Shown here: piece by piece, positions 55,079 to 63,845 of the stretch | Layout: each line of letters begins with the position of its first letter | Position numbering within the stretch: position 1 is the stretch's first letter | Assembly (NCBI RefSeq): GCF_003148625.1 | Contig: NZ_QGGO01000020.1 | Coordinates: 40,030 to 104,029, forward strand | Source of the DNA: Arcicella aurantiaca | GTDB lineage: Bacteria; Bacteroidota; Bacteroidia; Cytophagales; Spirosomataceae | Reading direction: 5' to 3' | Length of the DNA: 64,000 bases | Translations under genes and position numbers: made by a program | Notes under the pieces: generated by a model | The model's input: only the letters and a program-made list of their open reading frames with translations | What the model was told of the DNA's origin: nothing | Database searches by the model: none

Positions 55079-55155
55079 ATTTAACATCTTAGGGAAATGT
55101 GTTAAAGATTTCGTACAAATCTTTAAAAAGATGAGGACTTACATTTGAAACAGCT

Positions 55156-55977
55156 TTATTTTTTAAAAAAGGTTAATAGTAGTATTAAGGTTGTCGTTAT
55201 TCCTGAAATAATAGGAATAAGTTGAATTGCACGGTCATTATGAGTAGCCTTTGCACTTGATGGCTCTACATATATCAAATCACCCGTTTGAATATAATAG
55301 TATGGAGAGTTAAAAATTTCACGAGATAGTAAATTTAGGTGTGTCATTTCTCGTTGTCCATTTTTTTCTCTTATCACTACCACTCTTTGCTTTTGCCCAT
55401 AGATTGTAATGTCTCCTGCCATGCTTAGTGCTTCAGGCAAGGTTGTATTATCGTCTAATAAATTATAGACTGCGGGTTTGTTGACTTCTCCCAAAACTGA
55501 AAATTTATGATTTAGAAATCTTACATTTACACTTGGCTCTTTTAAATATTTGTTTATTTCTGTCCGAATAATATCAGCAGCTTGTTCAAGGGTTAAATCT
55601 ATTATTTTAATCTTGCCAACAAAGGCTAATTCTACAAAGCCTTTTTCATCAACGATGACTCCCAGAGGTTGCTCCTTTTGACCGCTCGTTAAACCCGGAA
55701 AGCTGGTCATGGTAAGCCCATTTATATTGGGAAAATTTAAAATATCGTTTGATTCTTTGTTTAGGCTACTTACGGTGATAGCTAAAATGTCTCCATTCCT
55801 AATTTTGCTAATTGTTGGAGCTAAATATGGGAGTTGTACTACATTGGTGGTGTCTCCTTGAAAATAGGTAATCTGTTTTGTGCTAACACATGAAGTTAGC
55901 AATGGAGACGATAATATAAATATATAGACATACTTAAATAGATATGCTGAAAGTATAGAGGAATCTTTGTTATACAT
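55156..55977 (-). CDS. wza: Polysaccharide export outer-membrane lipoprotein (Wza-like)
   Basis: A 273-residue lipoprotein with lipobox LLTSC (Cys 30). The Poly_export domain is shown by IRNGDILAITVSSLNKES and GFVELAFVGKIKIIDLTLEQAADII; a SLBB domain by FSVLGEVNKPAVYNL, LPEALSMAGDITIYGQKQRVVVIRE and YYIQTGDLIYVEPS. A C-terminal hydrophobic segment (LIPIISGITTTLILLLTF) resembles the membrane anchor of Bacteroidota Wza proteins. It forms the outer-membrane exit for the capsule chain made through Wzc. Confidence 0.94.
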   Translation of the reverse strand: MYNKDSSILSAYLFKYVYIFILSSPLLTSCVSTKQITYFQGDTTNVVQLPYLAPTISKIRNGDILAITVSSLNKESNDILNFPNINGLTMTSFPGLTSGQKEQPLGVIVDEKGFVELAFVGKIKIIDLTLEQAADIIRTEINKYLKEPSVNVRFLNHKFSVLGEVNKPAVYNLLDDNTTLPEALSMAGDITIYGQKQRVVVIREKNGQREMTHLNLLSREIFNSPYYYIQTGDLIYVEPSSAKATHNDRAIQLIPIISGITTTLILLLTFFKK

Positions 55978-56284
55978 ATAAATTATTTTTATGAATTTTT
56001 TAGATATTCATAGGTAGGCATAATTATTCTAAATATTGCGGTTGACGAAAGAAACAGCACTTTCAGTTATTGATAATTAACAAAGCTTTTCGGTTACGAT
56101 TTGTTAACTAAATAAAATATAAAAAACGTTTTGAATGATTGAAAGAATTATAAATTGAAATTAACATTAAATGTTAATATTTTCTTTTTTATTTTTCGAT
56201 TTTTCAAAAATTATCTATTATTAGATAATTAGAATATGGATGATAAATGTCGAATTTACAATATTTTTACTAAAATAGTGTTTT
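55978..56284. other. 307-bp intergenic region with two perfect palindromes
   Basis: Contains ATTAACATT-A-AATGTTAAT (56160-56178) and AATTATCTA-TTAT-TAGATAATT (56209-56230). No gene is present. The first may be an operator for the wza-wzc direction; the second is followed on the minus strand by TTTTTGAAAAA and may end the upstream Wzi transcript. Confidence 0.5.
56204..56230 (-). terminator. Possible terminator of the Wzi-like gene
   Basis: Perfect 9-bp stem (AATTATCTA/TAGATAATT) around a 4-base loop, followed on the minus strand by a short T run, 55 bp after the Wzi stop. The stem is AT-only, so the assignment is weak. Confidence 0.35.
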
Positions 56285-57952
56285 TTAGAATCCATAGTTC
56301 AAAGAGCATGAAAAAATATTATTGTTACTTATCGTATTTTCTGAAGGATTGGTGATTGAAGGGGTTTCCAATGAAATATTTTTCATTTCGGCACTAAAAA
56401 ATAAATCATGTATTATCTCATATTTTGTATTGAACTTATATTCTTTTATAAGTTTAACAATGCCACCGTCTAAAAATGGAGTTCCGTTTTCGTTCTGTTG
56501 TTCTAAACCTGTACCCATTTTTCCTTTTCTCACAAATTGGCTTTGCAGGTTAATTTCCCAACCTCTTTTTATTCGGTAAGAAATTTTATTGTTCCATTGG
56601 TCTGCGTTTCCGCCAATCCAATGCCCCAAATTATAATTATTGCTTTGATAAGATTGAGCCGAAACATAATTGCTATAAGTGAAGGGTCTAACTTTGGTAT
56701 ATTCTGTTAAAATCGACAAATTTTTGAGGGGAAAATTATTAATCGACAAACCAATAGTATATGCCGTTTGGTTTCTCACTCTATTGCCAGATAATAGCGT
56801 TCCGCTAAGGCTAAATTCATCTATAAACCAAGCAAAGTAAAAGTGGGTATTTTTTATTAAAAGATTACGAGAACTTAATTGTAAAAAAAACTGAGAATTA
56901 CTGATTGAATTTGTCTGGGTGGTACCACCCAAGTAATGGTCTATGGCTCTGTAAAATAAAATAGGTACAAAATAAACAAATTTTAATTCGTCACTATAAA
57001 TGGCAGATTCTCCTAATGCCAAAGATAACTTTTTCGATGCCGTAAATATGAGGGAGTGATTTACAAAGAATTTTTGACGAAATGAAATTTGTGGTGGTGT
57101 ACCCACACCTGTATAAAATATTTTGGTAGAATCTATAAGATTTGAATTGAGCCAACCATGTACATAATTAAACCGTAGCCATTTTGTGGGTCTAATATCT
57201 AACCGAATTAAGGGGAATGTTGGTGCTTTGTTTGATAGTACAATTTTACCGCCATCTCCATATCCCCAAGTTAATTCATCTTTTCCAGCCGAAAATACGC
57301 CCCATTTCCAGTTATACGAGAGCATACCGTTAAACTCATTATAAGCAATAACATTATTATTTGTGCCTACCGCTATAATTCCTTTTAAAGGACTAAAATC
57401 TCTATTTTTATCTACTTGCAAGCCTGATTCGGTATTGTCTCTAAAATCAAAACTAAAGCCGAAATTTTTACCGATATAACCATGAATTCTCGCTCCATTC
57501 CAGTAATGACTCGTGATGTTTTGGTTTAAAGAAGAAAAAGAATATCCTGCTATTGGTTGAGCATTAATCGTGAAATTTTTATTCTGAAAAGCCATAAAAC
57601 GGAATCTGTCATTTTCACCTTTTTTTAGAATATAACTTCGTTCAGAAATAACCATATTGCTATCCAGAAGCATTCTTTCAAGTTTATATTCTTTTAAATA
57701 GAAGACTAACTCGTTACGTTCCAACTTGGTTAGTTTTGAGCTTTCATTGACTAATTCTTCAAGTTTTTGAACAATGTATGTGCGTGGAAGGGGATTTATA
57801 ATATCATCATATTCAATAATACCTCTTTGGGCAATTCTTGATAAAAATGAATAAACGCCATGATATGTAGGTTCATATACTACTTGTGAGCTTGCCACTA
57901 AGCTGTTGAGTAATAATACGATAACGCAGAATTGAAAATATTTAAAATTCAT
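56285..57952 (-). CDS. Capsule assembly protein Wzi-like
   Basis: A 555-residue exported protein; the signal peptide ends near VASSQ. PTYHGVYSFLSRIAQRGIIEYDDIINPLPRTYIVQKLEEL is the N-terminal block of the Wzi family, followed by an outer-membrane barrel with many aromatic strand ends and the terminal CSLNYGF. Wzi-type proteins help anchor or assemble the capsule at the surface. It lies upstream of wza on the same strand and closes the capsule locus on this side. Confidence 0.87.
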   Translation of the reverse strand: MNFKYFQFCVIVLLLNSLVASSQVVYEPTYHGVYSFLSRIAQRGIIEYDDIINPLPRTYIVQKLEELVNESSKLTKLERNELVFYLKEYKLERMLLDSNMVISERSYILKKGENDRFRFMAFQNKNFTINAQPIAGYSFSSLNQNITSHYWNGARIHGYIGKNFGFSFDFRDNTESGLQVDKNRDFSPLKGIIAVGTNNNVIAYNEFNGMLSYNWKWGVFSAGKDELTWGYGDGGKIVLSNKAPTFPLIRLDIRPTKWLRFNYVHGWLNSNLIDSTKIFYTGVGTPPQISFRQKFFVNHSLIFTASKKLSLALGESAIYSDELKFVYFVPILFYRAIDHYLGGTTQTNSISNSQFFLQLSSRNLLIKNTHFYFAWFIDEFSLSGTLLSGNRVRNQTAYTIGLSINNFPLKNLSILTEYTKVRPFTYSNYVSAQSYQSNNYNLGHWIGGNADQWNNKISYRIKRGWEINLQSQFVRKGKMGTGLEQQNENGTPFLDGGIVKLIKEYKFNTKYEIIHDLFFSAEMKNISLETPSITNPSENTISNNNIFSCSLNYGF

Positions 57953-58377
57953 AGATTAGTCAAGAGGATTTGTACATAAAAATAGCAATAAATTTGGATT
58001 TTTGAATGAAACCATAGTATATTTTTATTTTAAGGTTGCTTCAAATCTAAAAAACAATGATTTATGTACTTTATACTCTGTCATATATACGTTCTGTTAG
58101 CTAAAGGGCAAGATGAACGGTTTTATTATCTATTTTTGTATTGGTTTACGCTATTAGGTGTGTTTTAGGCTTTTTATAACTTTTACTTGGAACTTGTTTA
58201 AACTTTCTGTTTTGAGATACAAATTAGTGTATTTATAAAAATTTTGGTTTGAAGGATTCTAAAAGACTTGATTTTATCCGAGTTCACCTTATTGAGGTAT
58301 CTTTTCAGAAAAATTGAAATTGGTCGCCGAAAGTGAGGTTGGTACTTATAAAGCTCTTGAAAAATTTAGCAGTAAGC
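57953..58377. other. 425-bp intergenic region without recognised features
   Basis: AT-rich sequence between the FAD monooxygenase and Wzi-like genes. The short word GAACTTGTTTAAACTTT at about 58192 also occurs near 47669. No gene or strong hairpin was found. It should contain the Wzi promoter. Confidence 0.4.
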
Positions 58378-59505
58378 TTAATTTAATTCAAAAATCATAT
58401 CCATTTGCCTTTTATTGGCTGATTTTGGCATCATTTTCATGATGTTGTTTCGTAACCAAATACCATAATGATTTTCAATATGGGCTAATTTGCCAATTTG
58501 CCAACTACTTTTTACAATGGCTTGAGCTTTCTTTTTTCTTAATTTTTCATACTCTTCGAATGCTTTTTCTATTGAAAATCCTTGACTAAGTAATTTTCCT
58601 AAAACAAAAGCGTCTTCAATTGCTTGACAAGCTCCCTGACCGAGATTGGGTGTTGTGGCGTGTGCGGCATCTCCTATTAAACAAACATTTTTATTTTGCC
58701 ATTTTTCAATTGGTTCGAGGTCTAAAATATCACTCAGTATGATTTTTTCTTTCAATGTTGCGTTTATAATAGATTTTACGATTTCATGAAATTCATCAAA
58801 TAGGTCTGTTAAATCGATATTATCTGATAATATATGATTAGCGTTTGCTAAGGCATACCAATACACTTTTGTTGGACTAATTTTTACAAATCCAAAGCGT
58901 TTTCCTTTGCCCCAAGCTTCGTTGAGTTCGTTATGGTAGTTGAGGGGTAAATCAATTTCGCATATACCTCTCCAACATATTTGTTTTGCGTTGCGTAGAT
59001 TGCTTTTAGCAAAAAGTTGATTCCTAACAATCGACTTAATCCCATCTGCTCCTATCAAATGTTTGCTTTCTATAATCGAATTGTCTTCAAAAGTCAATTT
59101 GAAATTTTCGCCTTTTTCAATGTTGGCAAGTCTTTTTGATAGATTTATATTTCCGTACCCAATGGTATCAGCGAGAATTTTTTGAAGCTCTCCCCTATGT
59201 ATTGCAATATTGGTAACACCATATTTTTGCTCATAACTGCTCAGGTCAACTACTGAAAGTGGATTTAATTGTTCATCGGTAATTTTCATGGCAGATATTC
59301 TGTTACCTAAACTTTCAATTGGAGTTTGTAAGCCTAAAACTTTGAATACTTGCATGGCATTGTTTGCCAAGATAATTCCTGCTCCCACAGGTTTTATTTC
59401 TGAGGAACTCTCATAAAGATTTACTTCTATTCCATTTTTTTTGAGAAATAATGCGGTAGTAAGTCCGCCAATACCTGCTCCAACTATGTTAACAGTTTCG
59501 GTCAT
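58378..59505 (-). CDS. FAD-dependent monooxygenase (class A flavoprotein)
   Basis: A 375-residue flavoprotein. The FAD-binding GAGIGGLTTALFLKKNGIEVNLYE near residue 9, the central GADGIKSIVRNQLF and the FAD ribityl motif CLIGDAAHATTPNLGQGACQAIEDAFVLGKLL are diagnostic of the PHBH-like family. It would hydroxylate or epoxidise a small aromatic or polyene substrate with NAD(P)H; the substrate is unknown. It sits between the capsule locus and the replication gene on the same strand and does not look part of either. A half family A element lies upstream. Confidence 0.9.
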   Translation of the reverse strand: MTETVNIVGAGIGGLTTALFLKKNGIEVNLYESSSEIKPVGAGIILANNAMQVFKVLGLQTPIESLGNRISAMKITDEQLNPLSVVDLSSYEQKYGVTNIAIHRGELQKILADTIGYGNINLSKRLANIEKGENFKLTFEDNSIIESKHLIGADGIKSIVRNQLFAKSNLRNAKQICWRGICEIDLPLNYHNELNEAWGKGKRFGFVKISPTKVYWYALANANHILSDNIDLTDLFDEFHEIVKSIINATLKEKIILSDILDLEPIEKWQNKNVCLIGDAAHATTPNLGQGACQAIEDAFVLGKLLSQGFSIEKAFEEYEKLRKKKAQAIVKSSWQIGKLAHIENHYGIWLRNNIMKMMPKSANKRQMDMIFELN

Positions 59506-59564
59506 ATCCTGTGGTAATTTGAACTTAATCTAAATTTGTTTGTATTGGTGTAATAAAGCTTTTC

Positions 59565-59590
59565 TATAAAACACTTTCGCAGGAAGTCTA
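59565..59590. repeat. Half of a family A element (A7)
   Basis: TAAAACACTTTCGCAGGAAG plus TCTA is one terminal repeat of family A; the other end is missing. It lies between the monooxygenase start and the 3' end of the rep gene. Confidence 0.7.
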
Positions 59591-59641
59591 ATTTTTTTTG
59601 GCAAAAATATCAAATCATAATATTCTGACCATTGACTTACA

Positions 59642-60655
59642 TCAATTTTGTTTCTTTTTTACTAAATCTAAGCACGCTAAAATATATGCCGTTCGGTTTT
59701 TTACTTTTTCGTGCAAGCCATTTGAAAATTCTATATGTAAGGTAATAAATTTGGATAAATATTCTTCGTTTTGGAGGATTATATTTCTGTGATTTTCTCT
59801 AAAATTATATTCTTTCACGATTATTTCTTCAACTTTCGAATATACCAATCTTGGATTGAGTTCGACTGCCTCATTAAATTCTTGTTTCTCAATTCTGCTT
59901 AGATTTACCGCTGTGATAACGTTAAAACGTATATGTGTAATGTTTCTTTGTTTTTTACCTTCATTTTCATATTCAAAAACAATGGGATTGAGAGCATTGG
60001 CACATTCTCTTTGGGCTATATCCAAAATCCTCACTTTAAAACCTTTTAAATGTTGATATTTATTGGGGTCTATTTGTAACAGTTTTTTTAATTCAACAAT
60101 GCTGTACACGAATGAATACCTATGTTGCCCTATATGAGCAGCTAAAAGTTTATAAAGTATTACAGAATAAGAGGATTTTAACCCCTGAATCGTTTTAAAT
60201 TCATATTTGGTATAAGCCTTGCCAAGTTCAGCTAAATAAGGCGAAAGTTTTGGATTAGAGCGAAATACAAGCAGACCAGATTTATCAATGTTGTATTCTA
60301 TACTTGTAAAAACTGGAAGGTGGATAAACTCTAATTGACTTTTAGATAAGTCAGATAAGGTAATAACCTTTTGAGCCATTGATTGTGTGACTGCCATTAC
60401 TTGTCTGGTTTCAACGTATTCGTTGATAACAGAAATGGGAATTTTTACTTCAATGCCATAACTTGGTTCTATGTCACCATGATTGATTTGATTAACAAAA
60501 AACTCGAAAAGACGTTGCTCGACTCTGCTGAAATCTGCATTGGCAAAAACCAGTTTGTTGGGTAGATAATTATCTTTTCTATTTGGTGTAAATTCATGCT
60601 CAGAATATTGTTCTTTTACTAAGTTTACCTCAGTTCGCTTTATCTCCGATTTCAT
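59642..60655 (-). CDS. Rep_3 family plasmid replication initiator
   Basis: A 337-residue initiator with tandem winged-helix domains. LPNKLVFANADFSRVEQRLFEFFVNQI is the N-terminal block and ALIGV-like KIPISVINEYVETRQ and FKTIQGLKSSYSVILYKLLAAHIG, with the second winged helix FVYSIVELKKLLQIDPNKYQHLKGFKVRILDIAQREC, are the Rep_3/RepB signatures. It should bind the iterons starting 59 bp upstream of its ATG, open the origin and load helicase, with autoregulation likely. Direction is away from the iterons, as usual for iteron plasmids. Confidence 0.93.
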   Translation of the reverse strand: MKSEIKRTEVNLVKEQYSEHEFTPNRKDNYLPNKLVFANADFSRVEQRLFEFFVNQINHGDIEPSYGIEVKIPISVINEYVETRQVMAVTQSMAQKVITLSDLSKSQLEFIHLPVFTSIEYNIDKSGLLVFRSNPKLSPYLAELGKAYTKYEFKTIQGLKSSYSVILYKLLAAHIGQHRYSFVYSIVELKKLLQIDPNKYQHLKGFKVRILDIAQRECANALNPIVFEYENEGKKQRNITHIRFNVITAVNLSRIEKQEFNEAVELNPRLVYSKVEEIIVKEYNFRENHRNIILQNEEYLSKFITLHIEFSNGLHEKVKNRTAYILACLDLVKKKQN

Positions 60656-60714
60656 TTTAAAATATTGTTTTCTCTAAACTCTCGATTAGTATATAAATGT
60701 AGTGATTTTTTTTT

Positions 60715-61515
60715 GCAAAAACGTTCCGTTAAGCATACAAAAACGTTCCGTTAAGCCCTCAAAATTTTGCAAAAACGTTCCGTTAGGCATACAAAAACGT
60801 TCCGTTAAGACTTGCAACTATCTGAAAAACAATGAGTTGCAAGCCTCCTAAATCAATCAAATTTTAATGAAAAAATCTATAAATCAAGAACTCAATTAAT
60901 AAAAATAATAGTATTTTGTCTCGATTTTGCTAAAATTGGGCTTATCCTTATTTTTTTATCTTTAAATGAATTATGATAAATGTATAAGATGGTTTTTTTG
61001 TAAAAACGTTCCGTTATTATTATAACTAATTGAATTATAAATAATTACCTTTTATAATTTCTGCAAAAACGTTCCGTTATCAAACATTTTAGGTAGTTGA
61101 GATAACTATTTAAGAGAAATTTGAGGGTAAATTTTCTTAATTTGTTTTCTCACTTTCTGCAAAAACGTTCCGTTAATTACATAATTAATTGATTTACAGG
61201 TATTTATATAAAAAGTATAATAAGTATTTTTTGAAGTTTTGCTGGAAAAACGTTCCGTTAATTGTTGAATCTTGAAAAATTTAGAACAAAAATCTATAAA
61301 AACGTTCCGATAAGACTTTAAAAGAGCTTTTTTTATGCAAAAACGTTCCGATAATATATTTGTTGAAGACGTTTTTGGGTAATTTCCTTTTTAAAGTGTG
61401 TCAATATTAGTGTTTTTACCTTAAAATGGCTGTATTTTTTCGGAAAAACGTTTCGATACGACAGCCAACCTATTGAATAAAAAATACCGTATTTTTTTGC
61501 AAAAACGTTCCGTTA
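60715..61515. other. Iteron-type replication origin
   Basis: Twelve direct copies of GCAAAAACGTTCCGTTA lie between rep and parA, all in the same orientation: 60715, 60738, 60769, 60792, 61000, 61063, 61159, 61244, 61298, 61337, 61442 and 61499. The first four are packed 23-31 bp apart; the rest are irregular, 39-208 bp apart. Copies at 61298 and 61337 read CCGATA and the one at 61442 reads TTCGATA, so they are weaker matches. The DNA between is extremely AT-rich, as expected of an unwinding region. The gap 60656-61637 has no gene. Confidence 0.92.
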
Positions 61516-61575
61516 CTATTGTTTGAATGCCTTAAAATATAGTTTTTTGATATTTTTATGTCTATTATTTGATAA

Positions 61576-61597
61576 TTTTGATATGAATTTATCAAAA
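61576..61597. promoter_or_regulatory. Palindrome upstream of parA, candidate operator
   Basis: TTTTGATA (61576-61583), six bases, TATCAAAA (61590-61597): perfect 8-bp arms, 9 bp before the -7 element. Partition operons are commonly autoregulated at such a site. Confidence 0.45.
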
Positions 61598-61605
61598 AAA
61601 AGTGA

Positions 61606-61613
61606 TATATTTG
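61606..61613 (+). promoter_or_regulatory. -7 promoter element of the parAB operon
   Basis: TATATTTG matches TAnnTTTG exactly, 24 bp before the parA ATG. A TTTG at 61577-61580 is a few bases farther than the standard -33 position. Confidence 0.5.
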
Positions 61614-61637
61614 TGTATATAAAATTCAAATAATTAT

Positions 61638-62579
61638 ATGCAAATTCACAATATTCGTAAATTTTTTAAAATGAAACCTGCTCTTAATGTTTCAGGAATT
61701 GAAAAAGAAGCAGACATAAAAGGGCAGGCTTTGCATAAAGCACTTCAGTCAAATTCTGAATTATCAGAAAAGAATTTGGCAAAGTTGGCTCCAGTATTAA
61801 TTAATTACGGATATAATAGTCTGCCGAGTAAAGCCAAAGTTATTTCTATTGTCAATAATAAAGGCGGTGTTGGCAAAACCACAACCACTGCAATTTTAGG
61901 TGAAGCTTTTGCACGTTTAGGGTTGAGAGTATTATTGATTGATTTAGATTCACAGGGTAATTTAAGTCATATTTTTGGTATAGATGCAGAAGTTGGGCAA
62001 GTGGCAGATACCATGATTGATATTAAGAAAACGCTCGCAATTCAGCCCATTAATGATTATTTGAGCATTGTTCCATCAAATTTAAAACTTCAAGAAGTTG
62101 AATCCTTATTGTTGACTGCGGCTTCTAACCAAAACCGTTTAAGAGCAGCTCTTTCAGCTTCAACAATTGGTCAAGATTATGATTTTATTTTGATTGACTG
62201 TCCTCCGTCTTTAGGATTATTAACCATGAATGCTTTAAATGCGAGTAATTCTTGTTTAATAACTGTTCATCCAGAAGCCACTGCTGTTGTAGGTTTAAAC
62301 AGTATTTTCAATGTTATTGAAGATGTTAAACTTTATGGGGGAAACAATTTAGCTGTTGAAGGAATTCTTTTTACAATGGTTGAAAAAAATTCTGTACATG
62401 ATTCTTACAAAGAATTTGTACGAGAAGAATATTCGAGTTTCCGCATTTTTGAATCTGAAATAAAGAAAAGTGTAGATGTTTCTAAAGCCCAAGCCTTAGC
62501 TGAACAATTTTATGTTTATAAAGGGAAATCTCAGGTAGGTATTGCTTATGAGGACGTAGCGAAAGAGATTCTTTCATAA
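61638..62579 (+). CDS. parA: ParA partition ATPase with N-terminal DNA-binding-like region
   Basis: A 313-residue ParA/MinD ATPase. Residues 1-60 form a helical extension (GIEKEADIKGQALHKALQSN, LSEKNLAKLAPVLINYGY) that looks like a phage-repressor helix-turn-helix, as in type Ia partition ATPases. The deviant Walker A KGGVGKTTTT lies at about residue 75, Walker A' LIDLDSQGNL and Walker B FILIDCPPSLG follow. It segregates the replicon on the nucleoid and probably represses its own operon. It is followed 22 bp downstream by parB. Confidence 0.94.
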   Translation: MQIHNIRKFFKMKPALNVSGIEKEADIKGQALHKALQSNSELSEKNLAKLAPVLINYGYNSLPSKAKVISIVNNKGGVGKTTTTAILGEAFARLGLRVLLIDLDSQGNLSHIFGIDAEVGQVADTMIDIKKTLAIQPINDYLSIVPSNLKLQEVESLLLTAASNQNRLRAALSASTIGQDYDFILIDCPPSLGLLTMNALNASNSCLITVHPEATAVVGLNSIFNVIEDVKLYGGNNLAVEGILFTMVEKNSVHDSYKEFVREEYSSFRIFESEIKKSVDVSKAQALAEQFYVYKGKSQVGIAYEDVAKEILS

Positions 62580-62601
62580 ATCATTATTAAACAAATTAAA
62601 A

Positions 62602-63480
62602 ATGGCTAAATTAAATTTAAGGGATAGCATTAAAGCAAAAGCTCAATCTACCATTTCAAATGGGTTGGTTAATAATGAAAATATCAAGAAGAAAATCATT
62701 ATTGTTGATGAATTGAAAGAGTTGATAAAGCCTTTACAATCAGATGAATATGAGCAACTTAAAGCAAATATTATTCAAAATGGATGCCAAGATACCATAA
62801 AAATTTGGCAAACTTTTGAAAACGTAGCTTATCCCAATAGTGAATCAATGGAAGAAGTATTCGTTCTTGTGGATGGGCATAATCGTTGGAAAATTTGTAC
62901 TGAAAATCAAATACCTTACAATATTTCCCTTTTGCATTTTGATACTTTGGAAGATGTTAAATCTTACATGATTGACTTACAATTGGGGCGTCGAAATGTA
63001 TCTCCATTAGAAGTCTCCTATTATAGAGGACTTCAATATAATCGTTTCAAATGGATTGGATTGCAACAAAATAACGAAGAAGAATCTAAGAAAACGGCCG
63101 TTGCAATTGGCGAACAATACAATGTAGATGAAAGAACAATTAGACGTGATGGGCAATTTGCTGAAGGTTTAGAGATGCTTACCAAAGAGTTGAAGACAGA
63201 TGTTTTAGGCGGAAAAGTGAAAGTTTCAAAGAAAGACTTACAAAAGTTAGCTAAAATTCAAAGTAGTGCTTCTGCAACTGAACCTGTAAAAAAAATAGAG
63301 ACTATTGATGAAATTAACGATTTAATTAGCCCAATGTCGGTACAAGAAGTTGATAACAATATAAATTTAGTGGCTATTTCTGCAAGAAATACACTTAATG
63401 AGTTTCTTCAATCTCCTTCATTAGAAAATTATAATGAATTGGAAAAAACGTTAGTAGAATTAAAAAACCTTATCTTATAA
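62602..63480 (+). CDS. parB: ParB-like partition protein
   Basis: A 292-residue centromere-binding protein. The ParB N-terminal domain includes EYEQLKANIIQNGCQDTIKIW and VDGHNRWKICTENQ (the box II CTP-site region is degenerate), followed by GRRNVSPLEVSYYRGLQYNR and a helix-turn-helix (AIGEQYNVDERTIRRDGQ). The C-terminal ~70 residues look like a dimer-forming helical tail. It should bind a centromere nearby; the palindromes at 63531, 63586 and 63821 are the obvious candidates. Confidence 0.9.
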   Translation: MAKLNLRDSIKAKAQSTISNGLVNNENIKKKIIIVDELKELIKPLQSDEYEQLKANIIQNGCQDTIKIWQTFENVAYPNSESMEEVFVLVDGHNRWKICTENQIPYNISLLHFDTLEDVKSYMIDLQLGRRNVSPLEVSYYRGLQYNRFKWIGLQQNNEEESKKTAVAIGEQYNVDERTIRRDGQFAEGLEMLTKELKTDVLGGKVKVSKKDLQKLAKIQSSASATEPVKKIETIDEINDLISPMSVQEVDNNINLVAISARNTLNEFLQSPSLENYNELEKTLVELKNLIL

Positions 63481-63530
63481 TAGCAATATTCTCTATTTTA
63501 GATTTGAAGATTTTTTACATGGCTCTTCTC

Positions 63531-63845
63531 AAAGGTGGACATTGTGTCCACCTTTGCTTTTTCATTTTTTTAAACAAATCTTCTCAAAGGTGGACACAAT
63601 GTCCACCTTTATTTTTCCCTTTTTTTCAGAACTATGTACTATTTGGCGGATTTAAGGTTAAGCTTCTCCGAAGCCCCTACGCTTAAATTATTTTGGTTCT
63701 ACAAAGGTTAAATTTCTCCGAAATTATGTCAAATTATACTTTGAACAGTCGCATGGAGGTTTAATCTTAAATCTTCCGCCAAATAGTACATAGTTCCCAT
63801 TTTTTAATACGAATTTTCTTAAAGGTGGACACAATGTCCACCTTT
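63531..63845. promoter_or_regulatory. Three 25-bp palindromes downstream of parB, candidate centromere
   Basis: Near-identical sites at 63531-63555, 63586-63610 and 63821-63845, each with perfect arms AAAGGTGGACA and TGTCCACCTTT around three bases. T-rich DNA follows each, so terminator function is the main alternative. The first begins 51 bp after the parB stop. A repeated palindrome beside parB is the usual layout of a parS centromere. Confidence 0.5.

Noticed and set aside
58378..59505. FAD monooxygenase as a tetracycline-inactivating Tet(X) enzyme
   Set aside because: The N-terminal and substrate-region sequence does not resemble Tet(X) beyond the shared FAD motifs.
60715..61515. Repeats between rep and parA as a CRISPR array
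   Set aside because: Spacing ranges from 23 to 208 bp, units are 17-18 bp and degenerate, and no cas genes are near. Iterons beside a Rep_3 gene explain them.
63504..63686. 60-codon plus-strand frame after parB
   Set aside because: It runs through the palindromes and repeat unit and has a composition set by the repeats.
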